Source: an uncultured Verrucomicrobiota bacterium (GTDB taxonomy: Bacteria; Verrucomicrobiota; Verrucomicrobiae; Verrucomicrobiales; DEV007). Taken from it: 64,000 nucleotides of DNA. Under the pieces are notes generated by a model. That model saw only the letters and a program-made list of their open reading frames with translations, had not been told where the DNA came from and ran no database searches. Both the position numbers and the translations under genes were made by a program. The stretch lies in contig CACJBM010000002.1 in NCBI GenBank assembly GCA_902591645.1, positions 1-64,000 on the forward strand, written 5' to 3'. Positions 1 through 8,927 of the stretch are shown in pieces (the stretch's first letter is position 1; each line of letters starts with the position of its first letter).

Positions 1-2217
1 GTTGCTTATTTGAATGGAACACGAATCGCATCTTCGCAGGCACCTGGGAATCTTACCTGGAATTCATCAGCCACTCAAACTCATGATGACGGGTCGGCCA
101 CTATATTTCAAAAATTCGACACTAGTAATTTTATCAACCAGCTAAAATCGGGCCAAAACCTACTCGCTATTCACGCACTCAATGAAAGCACCTCAAGTAG
201 TGACTTCCTAAATCAAGTTAAGCTTATCACTGGATTTGACGAAGATGCTGGAGACGGAGGCACTAACGGTTTCAAGTACACTGGGCCGATCACTCTCCAA
301 AAGACAGCACGACTCTTTGCTAGGACCTTTGACAGTGATGGAGGAAATTCCACCAGCTCCGGACGGACCCCAGTAGGAACTGGTTGGAGTGCACCTTTAA
401 AAATTGAATATCTAGTCAATGAGGAGCCAGCCTCAGCCTCTAATCTTGTGATTACAGAAATTATGTATGACCCCTATGATTTCGCAGGGCCAAAAACAAA
501 TAATAATGATTTCGAATGGATTGAACTGCAAAACACTTCATCAAATCCCATATCTCTTACTGGTGTAAACTTTAATAACGGTATCGAATTCACTTTCCCT
601 GGATTAACTCTCGAACCAAAAAAAAGTACGGTCATCGTCGGAAATCTTGAAGAATTTAAAAAAATTTATGGTGCTAACACAAACTATTTAATAGCAGGAG
701 AATTTTCTGGAGCACTTAATAATGGAGGTGAGGACATACAACTGATCACGGCCGGTGGAGATATCATCCAGAGAATTTCCTATCCTGACAACATTGCAAA
801 TGAAGGATATTCACTTGTCCTAGGAATAGATGGGTGGCGCCAAAGCAGGACACTTCTTGGATCTCCAGGTATTAATGAAGCAACCGAAATTGAATTGCCA
901 AATGTCTTCATTAACGAAGTACTAAGTAATTCAGTTCCGCCTCAAGTGGACACGATAGAATTATACAATCCTAATCCTTTTCCAGTTAACATCTCAGGAT
1001 GGTTACTCACTGACGACCTTCGGGATCATCTCAAATTTAAGATACCTGATGGCGTTCAATTGCCAGAGAAAGGTTACTCTATTTTTACTGAAAATGATTT
1101 CGAAAATTTTGCATTAGACTCATTCGGAGAGGAAGTATTTCTGATTGCAAACAATTCAAATAATCAAAGGCTGGGTTACGTCAACGGATTCAAATTCGGA
1201 GACTCCGGGTCTGGATTCTCTATTGGAAGGCACGTAACCTCAGATGGAAATATCCGATACGAACCCATGTCGACTCAGACATTTGGTTCTGCAAATTCCG
1301 AGCCTATATCAGGTCCTCTCATAATCACTGAATTAATGTATCACCCCGAAAATAATAATGCAGAATACATCGAAATTAAGAACATAGGATCTTCAACATT
1401 TAACCTTCAGGGCACAGAGATTAGCGGCATAGACTATCAGTTTAATGACCCAAGATCTACTCTGAATCCTGAACATATTCTACTCATCGTTAAAGAAGAT
1501 CCTACCACTTTCCGTAATAATTACAGTGTCCCAGAAAAGGTGGCAATTTATGGCCCCTTTGTTGGCTCCCTAGATAATGGAGGCGAGCGAATCAGAATAA
1601 GAATTCCGGAAAAGTCCGCGATAAATGGTGAACCTGATCTGAAAGTGTCTATTGATATCGCTGAATACTCAGATCAAGACCCTTGGCCAACTTCTGCCGA
1701 TGGCCAAGGAAGCTCATTACATAGGACAGATCCTATAAAGTATGCCGGAGATCCAAAGAGCTGGAAAGCTGCAGCCCCTTCCCCAGGAATAACAAATAAT
1801 GATGATTTCGACTGGAGGGAACTATTTTTTAGTCCTGAAGAAATTACTGACAATGCACTATCGGGCCCTCTCGCAGACGCGGATTCGGATGGCATTGCAA
1901 ACATCCTCGAATATTTACTTGGTAGTGATCCAAGAAAATCTGAAACAAGAATATTTAAGGAATTTATTAGACAAGAACGAGCCAATGAGACTGGTAAATT
2001 CGAACTCAAAATTAAGCGGTTAAAAAATATTGTAGGGTACGAAATAATTATTGAAAGTTCTACTGATCTGATTAATTGGATCGCGCCCACTGAGCAATTG
2101 ATCTTAAAGGAACAATCAGATAACGGGGACGGAACTGTCAATATAACCTATTCAACATCCGACCCTTTAACTTCTAGAAAAACCTACTTCCGGATAAGAG
2201 CTATTGAATCACCTTGA
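1..2217 (+). CDS. Secreted lamin-tail-domain (LTD) surface protein, 5'-truncated by the window edge
   Basis: The reading frame is open from base 1, so the N-terminus lies outside the window; the TTG at base 10 is not a credible start. Three lamin-tail-like domains can be read, opening with 'LVITEIMYDP' (about residue 145), 'VFINEVLSNS' (about 298) and 'LIITELMYHP' (about 435), each followed by the typical 'E(W/Y)IE(L/I)xN' strand. A segment before the first one ('ARLFARTFD...WSAPLKIEYL') resembles the end of a chitobiase/FN3-type domain. Near the end there is a calcium-loop-like 'DADSDGIANILEYLLGSDP' and an 'ESSTDLINW' segment common in exported Verrucomicrobiota proteins. Large proteins of this kind often also carry CotH or FN3 modules upstream, which cannot be seen here. 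Role is probably extracellular or cell-surface adhesion or structure. The 3' end overlaps the convergent downstream gene by 34 bp. Confidence 0.85.
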   Translation, partial: VAYLNGTRIASSQAPGNLTWNSSATQTHDDGSATIFQKFDTSNFINQLKSGQNLLAIHALNESTSSSDFLNQVKLITGFDEDAGDGGTNGFKYTGPITLQKTARLFARTFDSDGGNSTSSGRTPVGTGWSAPLKIEYLVNEEPASASNLVITEIMYDPYDFAGPKTNNNDFEWIELQNTSSNPISLTGVNFNNGIEFTFPGLTLEPKKSTVIVGNLEEFKKIYGANTNYLIAGEFSGALNNGGEDIQLITAGGDIIQRISYPDNIANEGYSLVLGIDGWRQSRTLLGSPGINEATEIELPNVFINEVLSNSVPPQVDTIELYNPNPFPVNISGWLLTDDLRDHLKFKIPDGVQLPEKGYSIFTENDFENFALDSFGEEVFLIANNSNNQRLGYVNGFKFGDSGSGFSIGRHVTSDGNIRYEPMSTQTFGSANSEPISGPLIITELMYHPENNNAEYIEIKNIGSSTFNLQGTEISGIDYQFNDPRSTLNPEHILLIVKEDPTTFRNNYSVPEKVAIYGPFVGSLDNGGERIRIRIPEKSAINGEPDLKVSIDIAEYSDQDPWPTSADGQGSSLHRTDPIKYAGDPKSWKAAAPSPGITNNDDFDWRELFFSPEEITDNALSGPLADADSDGIANILEYLLGSDPRKSETRIFKEFIRQERANETGKFELKIKRLKNIVGYEIIIESSTDLINWIAPTEQLILKEQSDNGDGTVNITYSTSDPLTSRKTYFRIRAIESP

Positions 2218-4124
2218 TAAGATTCCCAAACAGCCAAGAATTCCTTTGCTGCATCAGGATCATTTAATATAACGCCTCCTCCTTTGTATTTTTCCTTTCG
2301 TTGAACACTAAACTCAGCCCATCCATTAGGGTTGAGTTTTTTTTGTAATTCGAGCGCCACTCTTCCCATTGTCATCCGGACATTTAGCTCTACCACGTGC
2401 CTCAACATTAACCTTCCATCATCATCACGCCAAACCAGAGCATCTACTCCGACTGGACCGCAATATCCTGGTAACAACTTTAATATGGTTGATGGTATCT
2501 TTTCATTATACCAAGAAAGAAAATCAACTTCCTTAAACAAAAATTCTGAAACCTCTGGACTAAGCATCTTGCTAAATCTTGGAGCCAATCTTATCCCTCT
2601 GAACTGTCCCCTCGAATCATTAATGAGCTGAGTCATTCCTAGACATTCAATCTCTCCATTTTGTATTTCATACAAAACTGAAAAATCCTCAACTCTCTGC
2701 AATAAGGGTTCAGCGACAATAAATCCATGCATCTGAATCTTCCTCTCAGCCCACACCTGCACCTCTTTAGAAAATGATTCCGCAATCATGTGACCCTTTC
2801 CAGAACAGCCAAAAGCAGATTTAAAGAGAATTGTATTCCCTCTCAAAACATCTTTTACTTCACTAAGATTTCTGCAAAATCCACCTACCTCATCTCGAAC
2901 ACCTAGCTCCTGCTCAAGATTAACACCAATTTCTTTAGATAGCCAAGCCTCTGGAATCGGCTCTCTCCATTGCCAAGGCACTCGATCCGATACTGCCTGC
3001 CCATAGGGTTTTAAATGATCGGAGGCATCTATAGACCAGGCCCATGGCCGTAAGCCTCCAAGCTTACGACCATCAAGACCATGAAGAGGCAATACTTCAG
3101 GCAATTCAAGCCCCATGCTTTGTAGTTTCTCTAAGTTCTCAACTGAAGGAACATTACGGAACAATGCGATATCATCTTTACGACTCCAAGCAAACATCAG
3201 AATTTCCAAGTCTTTCTCGATCGCTCTTTCGAATCGATTAGCACGAAACTCGGTCCCACTCACTGAGGCAAGAGAGTACCATTCGGCATTTGGGTTGAAC
3301 CAATGCACGACTGGAGTCCTTCCCCTAGATTGACCAGAAACCTTCATTTGAGAAATAAATTCATCATCAAAACCCGCAGCAACACGTCCCCCTGAATTAA
3401 ATGGAACCATCCCCTTTGCTCTGGAAGGTGATAATGGAAAGTGCAAAGAGCCACTAAACGCTTCCCAATCAGAATCATCTTCCCTTTTCCAATGCCGTAA
3501 CCATTTAAGCCCATGACCAACATGATTAATCTCGTCTTGATATATTTTGTCTAATACTGCAGCGGTGCCAGTATCCCCAATGACTCTAAACTGTTCAGCA
3601 TAATATTTTGAATAGTCTAAATTGGCTTGCTCAAAAGTAAGATTCATTCGAACGACAAAATCCATGATCGTATCCATTGAAGAAACAATGCGCCAAAAAT
3701 AATCATTTAGTGGTAATTCTCCAAAAGAAATACCACAATCACTCATGCGTCTAAAATACATCTGCGTGTGCATCTGCTCTTCTCTCATCGCTTCATAAAC
3801 GCCAGCTCGATAATCTTTGGGAGCATCAGGAAATTTCAGCAAAACAAGCGCCATTAATTCAGCTGCCAAGAGTTCATGGTTTGCCAAAAAATGCATCATG
3901 ATGCCACGCTCTTTTTCATCAGCGATCCGATTAGAACCAGGGAAATCGGCACGATTCCCACGATCACCTATTGTCAATGATTCTGGACGCTCAGGGAACC
4001 GAGGTGTTTTGATAGCTTTGCCGCAAAAATTATCTTCAGCTTCGCGCGGACCTAGTAATAATTTATCCTCCAAAGAAGAAGAGAAAAGTATTCGCTCTGC
4101 AACTTCTCTTACATTCTCAGCCAT
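2184..4124 (-). CDS. DUF455 ferritin-like domain fused to an ATP-grasp-like ligase domain
   Basis: This 646-residue protein has two parts. Residues about 1-215 match the DUF455 (COG2833) ferritin-like family: E84 in 'NHELLAAEL', E115/E116 and H119 in 'REEQMH', E165, and E198 with H201 in 'QDEINHVGHG' are placed as a four-helix di-metal site would need; 'GELPLNDYFW' is also typical. Residues about 270-640 look like an ATP-grasp fold: a candidate ATP-binding lysine K435, a glycine loop 'FGCSGKGH', E472, D561 in 'GPVGVDALVW', and the Mg-binding pair E579/N581 in 'VELNVRMTMGR'. The start lies one base after the stop of the upstream methyltransferase gene, so the two are surely co-transcribed. A metal-dependent oxidation coupled to ATP-dependent amide bond formation is conceivable, but substrate and product are unknown. 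The domain calls are by eye; the ferritin part is the safer one. Confidence 0.85.
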   Translation of the reverse strand: MAENVREVAERILFSSSLEDKLLLGPREAEDNFCGKAIKTPRFPERPESLTIGDRGNRADFPGSNRIADEKERGIMMHFLANHELLAAELMALVLLKFPDAPKDYRAGVYEAMREEQMHTQMYFRRMSDCGISFGELPLNDYFWRIVSSMDTIMDFVVRMNLTFEQANLDYSKYYAEQFRVIGDTGTAAVLDKIYQDEINHVGHGLKWLRHWKREDDSDWEAFSGSLHFPLSPSRAKGMVPFNSGGRVAAGFDDEFISQMKVSGQSRGRTPVVHWFNPNAEWYSLASVSGTEFRANRFERAIEKDLEILMFAWSRKDDIALFRNVPSVENLEKLQSMGLELPEVLPLHGLDGRKLGGLRPWAWSIDASDHLKPYGQAVSDRVPWQWREPIPEAWLSKEIGVNLEQELGVRDEVGGFCRNLSEVKDVLRGNTILFKSAFGCSGKGHMIAESFSKEVQVWAERKIQMHGFIVAEPLLQRVEDFSVLYEIQNGEIECLGMTQLINDSRGQFRGIRLAPRFSKMLSPEVSEFLFKEVDFLSWYNEKIPSTILKLLPGYCGPVGVDALVWRDDDGRLMLRHVVELNVRMTMGRVALELQKKLNPNGWAEFSVQRKEKYKGGGVILNDPDAAKEFLAVWESYQGDSIALIRK

Positions 4125-4125
4125 A

Positions 4126-4905
4126 TTATATATTCACTGGGACGGCAGAGACCGACATTACGGCATGACCATCCCTCATATCATCATTTTCAAAGTCTCC
4201 AGAAATTCTAACATGCTGAAATCCTGCACTCTCTAACAATAATTTAATCTCGTATTTCCCATACCATCTTAACCGAGAAAACTTAATCTCCGAGGATTCA
4301 GGGATCCCAGAATTGTTGATTAATTCAAATCTATGGCGAACTTCCATTATGTTTTCGCATCTATCTAAATCAACGCAAGAATGACATAAAGCACGACTCT
4401 CAGAACCTTCAATTTGTTCATCCTTCTCCAAACGCCAAACCCCATCTAAAAACTCATGAGAAATTTCGTAAAAGGGAGTGAACAAGCTCATAACAAAAAG
4501 ACCTTCAGGTTGTAGGTGCTTTCGAAAATTCTTTAATGCTGTTAAAGCATCATCTCGCTCATCTAGTAATTGAAAACTCCCACCAGGAATAATAATCAAA
4601 TCAAAATTATTCTCATAATTAAAATCAGTCATATCCCCCTCAATCAAATCCGCTATGGTATCCTCCACAGAAAGCCTTTTCCTACACTCGTCAATCATGG
4701 CACTCGAATTGTCCAAACCTGTGATTTTTATTCCCTGTCGAGCAATCGGAACAAGAACACGACCAGTTCCACAACCCACATCTAAGCAATTAGCTCCTCT
4801 ATTCAGTGCTAAATCAACATAATATCCCACCTCATCAAAATCATCACTACCTCGAAAAAGATCGTACAATTCCGCCTCAAGTCCGGTATATTTTTTAGCT
4901 GACAT
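4126..4905 (-). CDS. Class I SAM-dependent methyltransferase
   Basis: A 259-residue soluble protein with a Rossmann-type methyltransferase core: motif I 'LDVGCGTGRVLVPIA' (about residues 37-51), acidic residue at the end of strand 2 ('ITGLDNSSAMI'), 'EGDMTDF' (motif II region) and 'FDLIIIPGGSFQLL' (motif IV). The N-terminal 'YDLFRG...DEVGYYVDLA' is typical of small-molecule methyltransferases. It is the first gene of a two-gene unit with the DUF455/ATP-grasp fusion, with a 1-base intergenic gap, which suggests that both act on the same metabolite or peptide. It is divergent from metX, with 64 bp between the starts. The substrate cannot be told from sequence. Confidence 0.85.
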   Translation of the reverse strand: MSAKKYTGLEAELYDLFRGSDDFDEVGYYVDLALNRGANCLDVGCGTGRVLVPIARQGIKITGLDNSSAMIDECRKRLSVEDTIADLIEGDMTDFNYENNFDLIIIPGGSFQLLDERDDALTALKNFRKHLQPEGLFVMSLFTPFYEISHEFLDGVWRLEKDEQIEGSESRALCHSCVDLDRCENIMEVRHRFELINNSGIPESSEIKFSRLRWYGKYEIKLLLESAGFQHVRISGDFENDDMRDGHAVMSVSAVPVNI

Positions 4906-4969
4906 TCCGCTTATTCGCCCGAAATTCGTTGTTCGTCATCATTAATTTAAAGACTACACTCTTTATTCA

Positions 4970-6130
4970 ATGCCAAATAGCATAGATCAGACAAATACTC
5001 AGTTCTTCCACTTTAGTAACGAAGAGGCTCCTTTTGAGCTTAAGTGCGGGGAAAAACTAACTAATTTTACTCTAGCCTATGAGATATATGGGCAAATGTC
5101 TCAAAATAAAGATAATGTCATTCTTCTCTTTCATGCTCTGAGTGCTAGTCAACATGCTGCTGGGTTCACGGAAAATATCGACGGGCTCTCTATCGAATGG
5201 GACAAAGAATGTCAGACAGGATGGTGGAATGATTTTATTGGATCTGGCAAGGCCCTAGACACAGATAAGTATTGTGTGATTTGTGCCAACTATCTTGGCG
5301 GATGCTACGGATCGACTGGCCCAAGTTCAATTAGTCCTGAAACTGGAAAACCTTTTGGAGGTTCGTTCCCTCGTATCAGCATCAAAGACATTGTCAAATC
5401 ACAGATTGAATTACTTAATCATTTGGAAATAGAACAACTCCATGCAGTGGCGGGGAGCTCCTTAGGAGGACTCATGGCTGTTAGCTTAGCCACACAGTAT
5501 CCGGAAAGAGTTAGAACAATCGTAGCTCTAGCCAGTGGAATAAAAACTTCCGTCCTGCAGCGAATTCATAACTTGGAACAAATCACAGCAATAGAATCTG
5601 ACAGTAATTTTTTAGGCGGGAATTATTATGATAACAATTCTCCTGAGGATGGACTTTCCCTTGCAAGAATGATTGGGCACAAGGTCTTCATCTCTCTAGC
5701 AACTCTAGAAAGGCGCGCCAGTAAAGAAGTAAAGAAAGAAACCGAAGAATCTTCGTGGTATCAGATTCAAACTTCAGTCGAATCATATATGCGCCACCAG
5801 GGACAAAAATTCGTTAAGCGTTTTGATGCTAACACTTATCTCCGGATTATGGATGCATGGCAAAATTTCAACATATTAGATGAATCAGGTTTCAGCGATT
5901 ACGCAACAATGTTTGGTAGATGCAGTCATCAAAAATATCTTATTTTCACTATAAATTCTGATGTTTGTTTCTACCCTGATCAGCAAGAAGAACTCGTTTC
6001 CGCCATAAGCAAAGGCGGCATTACTCCTATGCATATAACAGTGCACTCTGAAAAGGGGCATGATTCATTTCTCTTAGAACCAGATTTATACGCTCCTCAC
6101 ATCCATTTCGCTTTGGATGAAAGTGATTAA
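4970..6130 (+). CDS. metX: Homoserine O-acyltransferase (MetX family)
   Basis: An alpha/beta-hydrolase of 386 residues that fits the MetX family, which acylates the hydroxyl of homoserine at the start of the methionine branch. The nucleophile elbow is 'GSSLGG' with S164; D331 ('SDVCFYPDQQ') and H364 ('EKGHDSFLL') complete the triad. 'GGCYGSTGPSSISPETGKP' and 'FHALSASQHAAG' are family signatures. Whether acetyl-CoA or succinyl-CoA is used cannot be settled from motifs. The aspartate-semialdehyde dehydrogenase gene at 9.5 kb supplies the same pathway but is not in an operon with it. The upstream spacer is only 64 bp, too short for a SAM riboswitch, and none is visible. Confidence 0.93.
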   Translation: MPNSIDQTNTQFFHFSNEEAPFELKCGEKLTNFTLAYEIYGQMSQNKDNVILLFHALSASQHAAGFTENIDGLSIEWDKECQTGWWNDFIGSGKALDTDKYCVICANYLGGCYGSTGPSSISPETGKPFGGSFPRISIKDIVKSQIELLNHLEIEQLHAVAGSSLGGLMAVSLATQYPERVRTIVALASGIKTSVLQRIHNLEQITAIESDSNFLGGNYYDNNSPEDGLSLARMIGHKVFISLATLERRASKEVKKETEESSWYQIQTSVESYMRHQGQKFVKRFDANTYLRIMDAWQNFNILDESGFSDYATMFGRCSHQKYLIFTINSDVCFYPDQQEELVSAISKGGITPMHITVHSEKGHDSFLLEPDLYAPHIHFALDESD

Positions 6131-6159
6131 TGACAGGGATATTGGGTAATTAGAGCCTT

Positions 6160-7275
6160 TTAGACGTTAAAACGGAATTCTATAACGTCCCCGTCCTTCA
6201 CTTCATATTCCTTACCTTCAATACGAAGTTTGCCAGCATCGCGGGCTGCAGATTTGGATTCACATTGTACATAGTCATCATAATGTAATACCTCAGCTGC
6301 AATGAACCCTCGCTCGAAATCAGTATGAATGACTCCTGCCGCTTCAGGAGCCTTGGCTCCATTCCTAATGGTCCAGGCTCTAGTCTCCTTCTCACCAGTA
6401 GTAAGATATGTACTGAGTCCAAGTAGCCGGTATACTGAACGAATCATTGTTGAGAAACCACTGTCAACGACTCCCATGTCAGCTAAGAATTCCTTGGCCT
6501 CTTCAGGTGATACGTCGATGAGCTCCTCCTCAATACGAGCCGAAATTATAATTATTTCTGCACCATGAGTCTCTTCGGCATACTGTTGTACTCTAGCAAC
6601 CATTGAGTTGTCCTTTGGGCTATTTATAGTATCAGCAAGATCATCTTCGGAAACATTGCATGCAAAAATTGTACGCTTCGAAGTAAGTAGGAAAAATTCC
6701 TTCATTATTTCATAATCATCATCGTTTATGTCTGCAGTTATAGCCGGCTTACCTTCGTCAAGATGCGGCAGAATCTTATCAATTACTTCCAGTTCTCTCT
6801 TGGCCTCTTTGTCATTTCCCCTAGATTTTTTTTCACGTGATACACGGCGCTTCGTCAACGATGCATGATCTGCCAAAATAAGTTCCGCGTTAATAATTTC
6901 AATGTCTCTTAGCGGATCTACCGTTCCTAATTCATGGATAATATCATCATTTTCAAAACAGCGAACGACCTGCACGATGGCATCCGTTTCACGAATGTTA
7001 GCCAAGAACTTATTGCCTAGACCGGCTCCTTCAGAAGCTCCTTGAACCAATCCTGCAATATCGACAAATTCTATAGCAGCTGGAATAACCTTCTCAGAAC
7101 CAGACAGTTTACTGAGAACCTCCAATCGAGGGTCAGGTACAGTAACGACACCAACATTTGGATCTATCGTGCAAAAAGGGTAATTTGCCGCTTCCGCGTT
7201 TCGGTTCCGCGTTAAGGCATTAAATAAGGTTGATTTACCAACATTTGGCATACCTACTATTCCGGCTTTAAGCAT
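6160..7275 (-). CDS. ychF: Ribosome-binding ATPase YchF (Obg-like)
   Basis: A 371-residue P-loop NTPase with Walker A 'GMPNVGKS' at residues 8-15, G3 region '[20 protein letters not shown]', and 'NVSE' in place of the GTP-specific NKxD. That replacement is the hallmark of YchF/OLA1 and explains its ATP preference. A coiled-coil helical insert ('[15 protein letters not shown]...') and a C-terminal TGS domain ('[28 protein letters not shown]') follow. Length is normal for the family (about 363). It lies convergent to metX and head-to-head with the Nif3-like gene. Confidence 0.97.
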   Translation of the reverse strand: MLKAGIVGMPNVGKSTLFNALTRNRNAEAANYPFCTIDPNVGVVTVPDPRLEVLSKLSGSEKVIPAAIEFVDIAGLVQGASEGAGLGNKFLANIRETDAIVQVVRCFENDDIIHELGTVDPLRDIEIINAELILADHASLTKRRVSREKKSRGNDKEAKRELEVIDKILPHLDEGKPAITADINDDDYEIMKEFFLLTSKRTIFACNVSEDDLADTINSPKDNSMVARVQQYAEETHGAEIIIISARIEEELIDVSPEEAKEFLADMGVVDSGFSTMIRSVYRLLGLSTYLTTGEKETRAWTIRNGAKAPEAAGVIHTDFERGFIAAEVLHYDDYVQCESKSAARDAGKLRIEGKEYEVKDGDVIEFRFNV

Positions 7276-7322
7276 AGGACGGTGAGACTAGACGTGAAGA
7301 GCAGTGTGCGCAAGAGTATCAG

Positions 7323-8078
7323 ATGCACAAGCTGGACAAAATTGTAGCTTATCTGGACCAAGAATTAAAAATTAAGCAGATCCCTGACTATCCAGGGGCA
7401 ATTAACGGTCTGCAGTTAAGAGGTAAAAAAAACATTAATAAAGTGGGTGCAGCTGTTGACGCTGCTTTACCTGTAATTCAAGAAGCGGCAAAAGACAGCA
7501 TCGACCTTTTGCTTGTGCATCATGGTCTATTCTGGGGTGGCGCGCAAAGGATCGATGGGGCCCTATACAGAAAGATTAAAACTGCAATGGATTCAGGAAT
7601 GGCCATTTATTCCTCCCATATTCCACTCGATATTCATAATAAATTTGGCAATAATGTTTTATTTGCAAAGTCAATCGGGCTAACCAAAGGCATCCCATTT
7701 TTGGATTGGCAAGGGATCAATACAGGACTTCGGTTTGATGTAGAGATGAATCGATCTAATCTCTTAAAGAAAATAGAAAAAACATTACAGAATAAAATTC
7801 ACATTGCACCTGGGGGCCCCGCAAAGATAAAGAAATTAGGTGTCATAACCGGAGGAGCAGGGACATATGTTGATGCTGTTGCAAAAGAAGGAATTGACAC
7901 ATTCATTACCGGAGAAGGCCAGCATCACACTTTCACTATGGCTGAAGAACTTGGGGTAAATCTCATATATGCAGGCCATTATGCGACAGAAACTTTTGGC
8001 GTCACTTCACTAGCCAATCACTTAGCAAAAAAATACAAATTGAAGAAGCAATTTATTCATCATCCTACAGGGCTATAA
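7323..8078 (+). CDS. Nif3-like dinuclear metal centre protein (YbgI family)
   Basis: 251 residues of the NIF3/YbgI family, which form hexameric rings with a two-metal site. Visible ligand motifs are 'LLVHHGLFWGG' (two His), 'YSSHIPLDIH' and 'TGEGQHHTFTMAEELGVNLIYAGHYATE' near the C-terminus. These proteins are often annotated as type 2 GTP cyclohydrolase I, but the physiological reaction is not established in general. It is the short form, without the PII-like insertion. It is followed after 15 bp by the DNA glycosylase gene on the same strand, so they probably share a transcript. Confidence 0.92.
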   Translation: MHKLDKIVAYLDQELKIKQIPDYPGAINGLQLRGKKNINKVGAAVDAALPVIQEAAKDSIDLLLVHHGLFWGGAQRIDGALYRKIKTAMDSGMAIYSSHIPLDIHNKFGNNVLFAKSIGLTKGIPFLDWQGINTGLRFDVEMNRSNLLKKIEKTLQNKIHIAPGGPAKIKKLGVITGGAGTYVDAVAKEGIDTFITGEGQHHTFTMAEELGVNLIYAGHYATETFGVTSLANHLAKKYKLKKQFIHHPTGL

Positions 8079-8093
8079 CAATTTGTTAGTTCA

Positions 8094-8687
8094 ATGAGAA
8101 TAAAATCAGATTTCTTCCAAACTGATCCTGTATCCGCTGCACGTAATCTTATAGGAAAACGAATAGTCTCCCAAAAATGTTCGGGAATTATAGTCGAGAC
8201 TGAAGCTTACGCTGCCAAAGGAGATGAAGCAGCTCATACTTTTACTCGACCCAGCGCTCGAGAGTTTGTCTCAAAATATAATGCTGGCTCGGCATATGTT
8301 TATCTCAATTACGGAATGTATTGGCTAGCCAACGCCCTCACTAAAGGGCCAAAAGGTAACGGATTTGTACTTCTCAGAGCTCTCGAACCAGAAAATGGAA
8401 TCCATTTAATGCGAAAGCGGCGCAATGGAAAAAAATTAAAAGACCTTTGTTCGGGTCCTGGAAAACTGACAATTGCAATGGGTATGAGCGGCAAGAATCA
8501 TGGACAGTCTTTCACCTCCCCGCAAAGTCGTTTCTGGTTTGAGGAAACAGACGATGAAACGGACATTGTCACGGACACTCGAATTGGAATCAATCGTTCA
8601 GCCCACTTGCCATGGCGATTTCTCAAAAAGAATAATGATTTTGTAAGTAAAAAAAAAGCAGGTGAACCTAGTTCACCTGCCTCTTAA
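8094..8687 (+). CDS. mpg: DNA-3-methyladenine glycosylase (AAG/MPG family)
   Basis: A 197-residue base-excision repair enzyme of the AAG fold, which removes alkylated purines. The motif 'GIIVETEAYAAKGDEAAH' carries the catalytic Glu of the family; 'AGSAYVYLNYGMYWLAN' and 'GFVLLRALEP' form the base-binding core; 'LCSGPGKLTIAMGM' follows. The last codons ('KKKAGEPSSPAS') overlap a strong hairpin that acts as a terminator for the convergent lipoprotein gene, so the C-terminal tail may be shaped by RNA structure rather than protein function. Confidence 0.93.
   Translation: MRIKSDFFQTDPVSAARNLIGKRIVSQKCSGIIVETEAYAAKGDEAAHTFTRPSAREFVSKYNAGSAYVYLNYGMYWLANALTKGPKGNGFVLLRALEPENGIHLMRKRRNGKKLKDLCSGPGKLTIAMGMSGKNHGQSFTSPQSRFWFEETDDETDIVTDTRIGINRSAHLPWRFLKKNNDFVSKKKAGEPSSPAS
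8642..8680 (-). terminator. Intrinsic terminator for the minus-strand lipoprotein gene, inside the 3' end of mpg
   Basis: A perfect 10-bp inverted repeat GCAGGTGAAC / GTTCACCTGC (8658-8667 and 8671-8680) has a 3-base loop. Read on the minus strand it is followed directly by nine T residues, the textbook form of an intrinsic terminator. It sits 24 bp past the stop of the small lipoprotein gene. On the plus strand the hairpin lies inside the last codons of the glycosylase gene and has no long T-run after it. Confidence 0.85.
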
Positions 8688-8703
8688 AAATATTTACTCC
8701 AAA

Positions 8704-8841
8704 CTATTTACCACTATCAATGTAGCTTCCAGGAGCAACTGCTGGAGTGTTCTGATAACCTGCATTTTTGCTCTTACATGCTCCTAATGTCATGAGGCCA
8801 ATTGATGCAGCTGCTAATAATATGATACGAATCGCTTTCAT
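8704..8841 (-). CDS. Small lipoprotein (45 residues)
   Basis: The start is placed at the ATG at 8841, because it opens a clean lipoprotein signal: 'MKAIRIILLAAASIGLMTLGAC'. The lipobox is 'TLGAC', followed by a short polar mature part 'KSKNAGYQNTPAVAPGSYIDSGK'. A longer frame begins at 8916 but puts 25 extra residues before the signal. No function is recognised; tiny lipoproteins of this pattern recur in Verrucomicrobiota. The strong terminator just downstream supports a real short transcript. Confidence 0.75.
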   Translation of the reverse strand: MKAIRIILLAAASIGLMTLGACKSKNAGYQNTPAVAPGSYIDSGK

Positions 8842-8927
8842 AGATCTTTTTATATTGAGTAAAATTAAATTAATAATAGTTCGCACTAAAATTAAACGAC
8901 AGAATCTCCTTTGCAAGCTCTACCTCA

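Noticed and set aside
3817..4236. 139-codon plus-strand frame across the methyltransferase/DUF455 junction
   Set aside because: It lies antisense to two genes with clear motifs and shows no recognisable domain.
4906..4969. Possible SAM riboswitch before metX
   Set aside because: Only 64 bp separate the divergent starts, and no kink-turn or paired helices of a known SAM riboswitch were seen.
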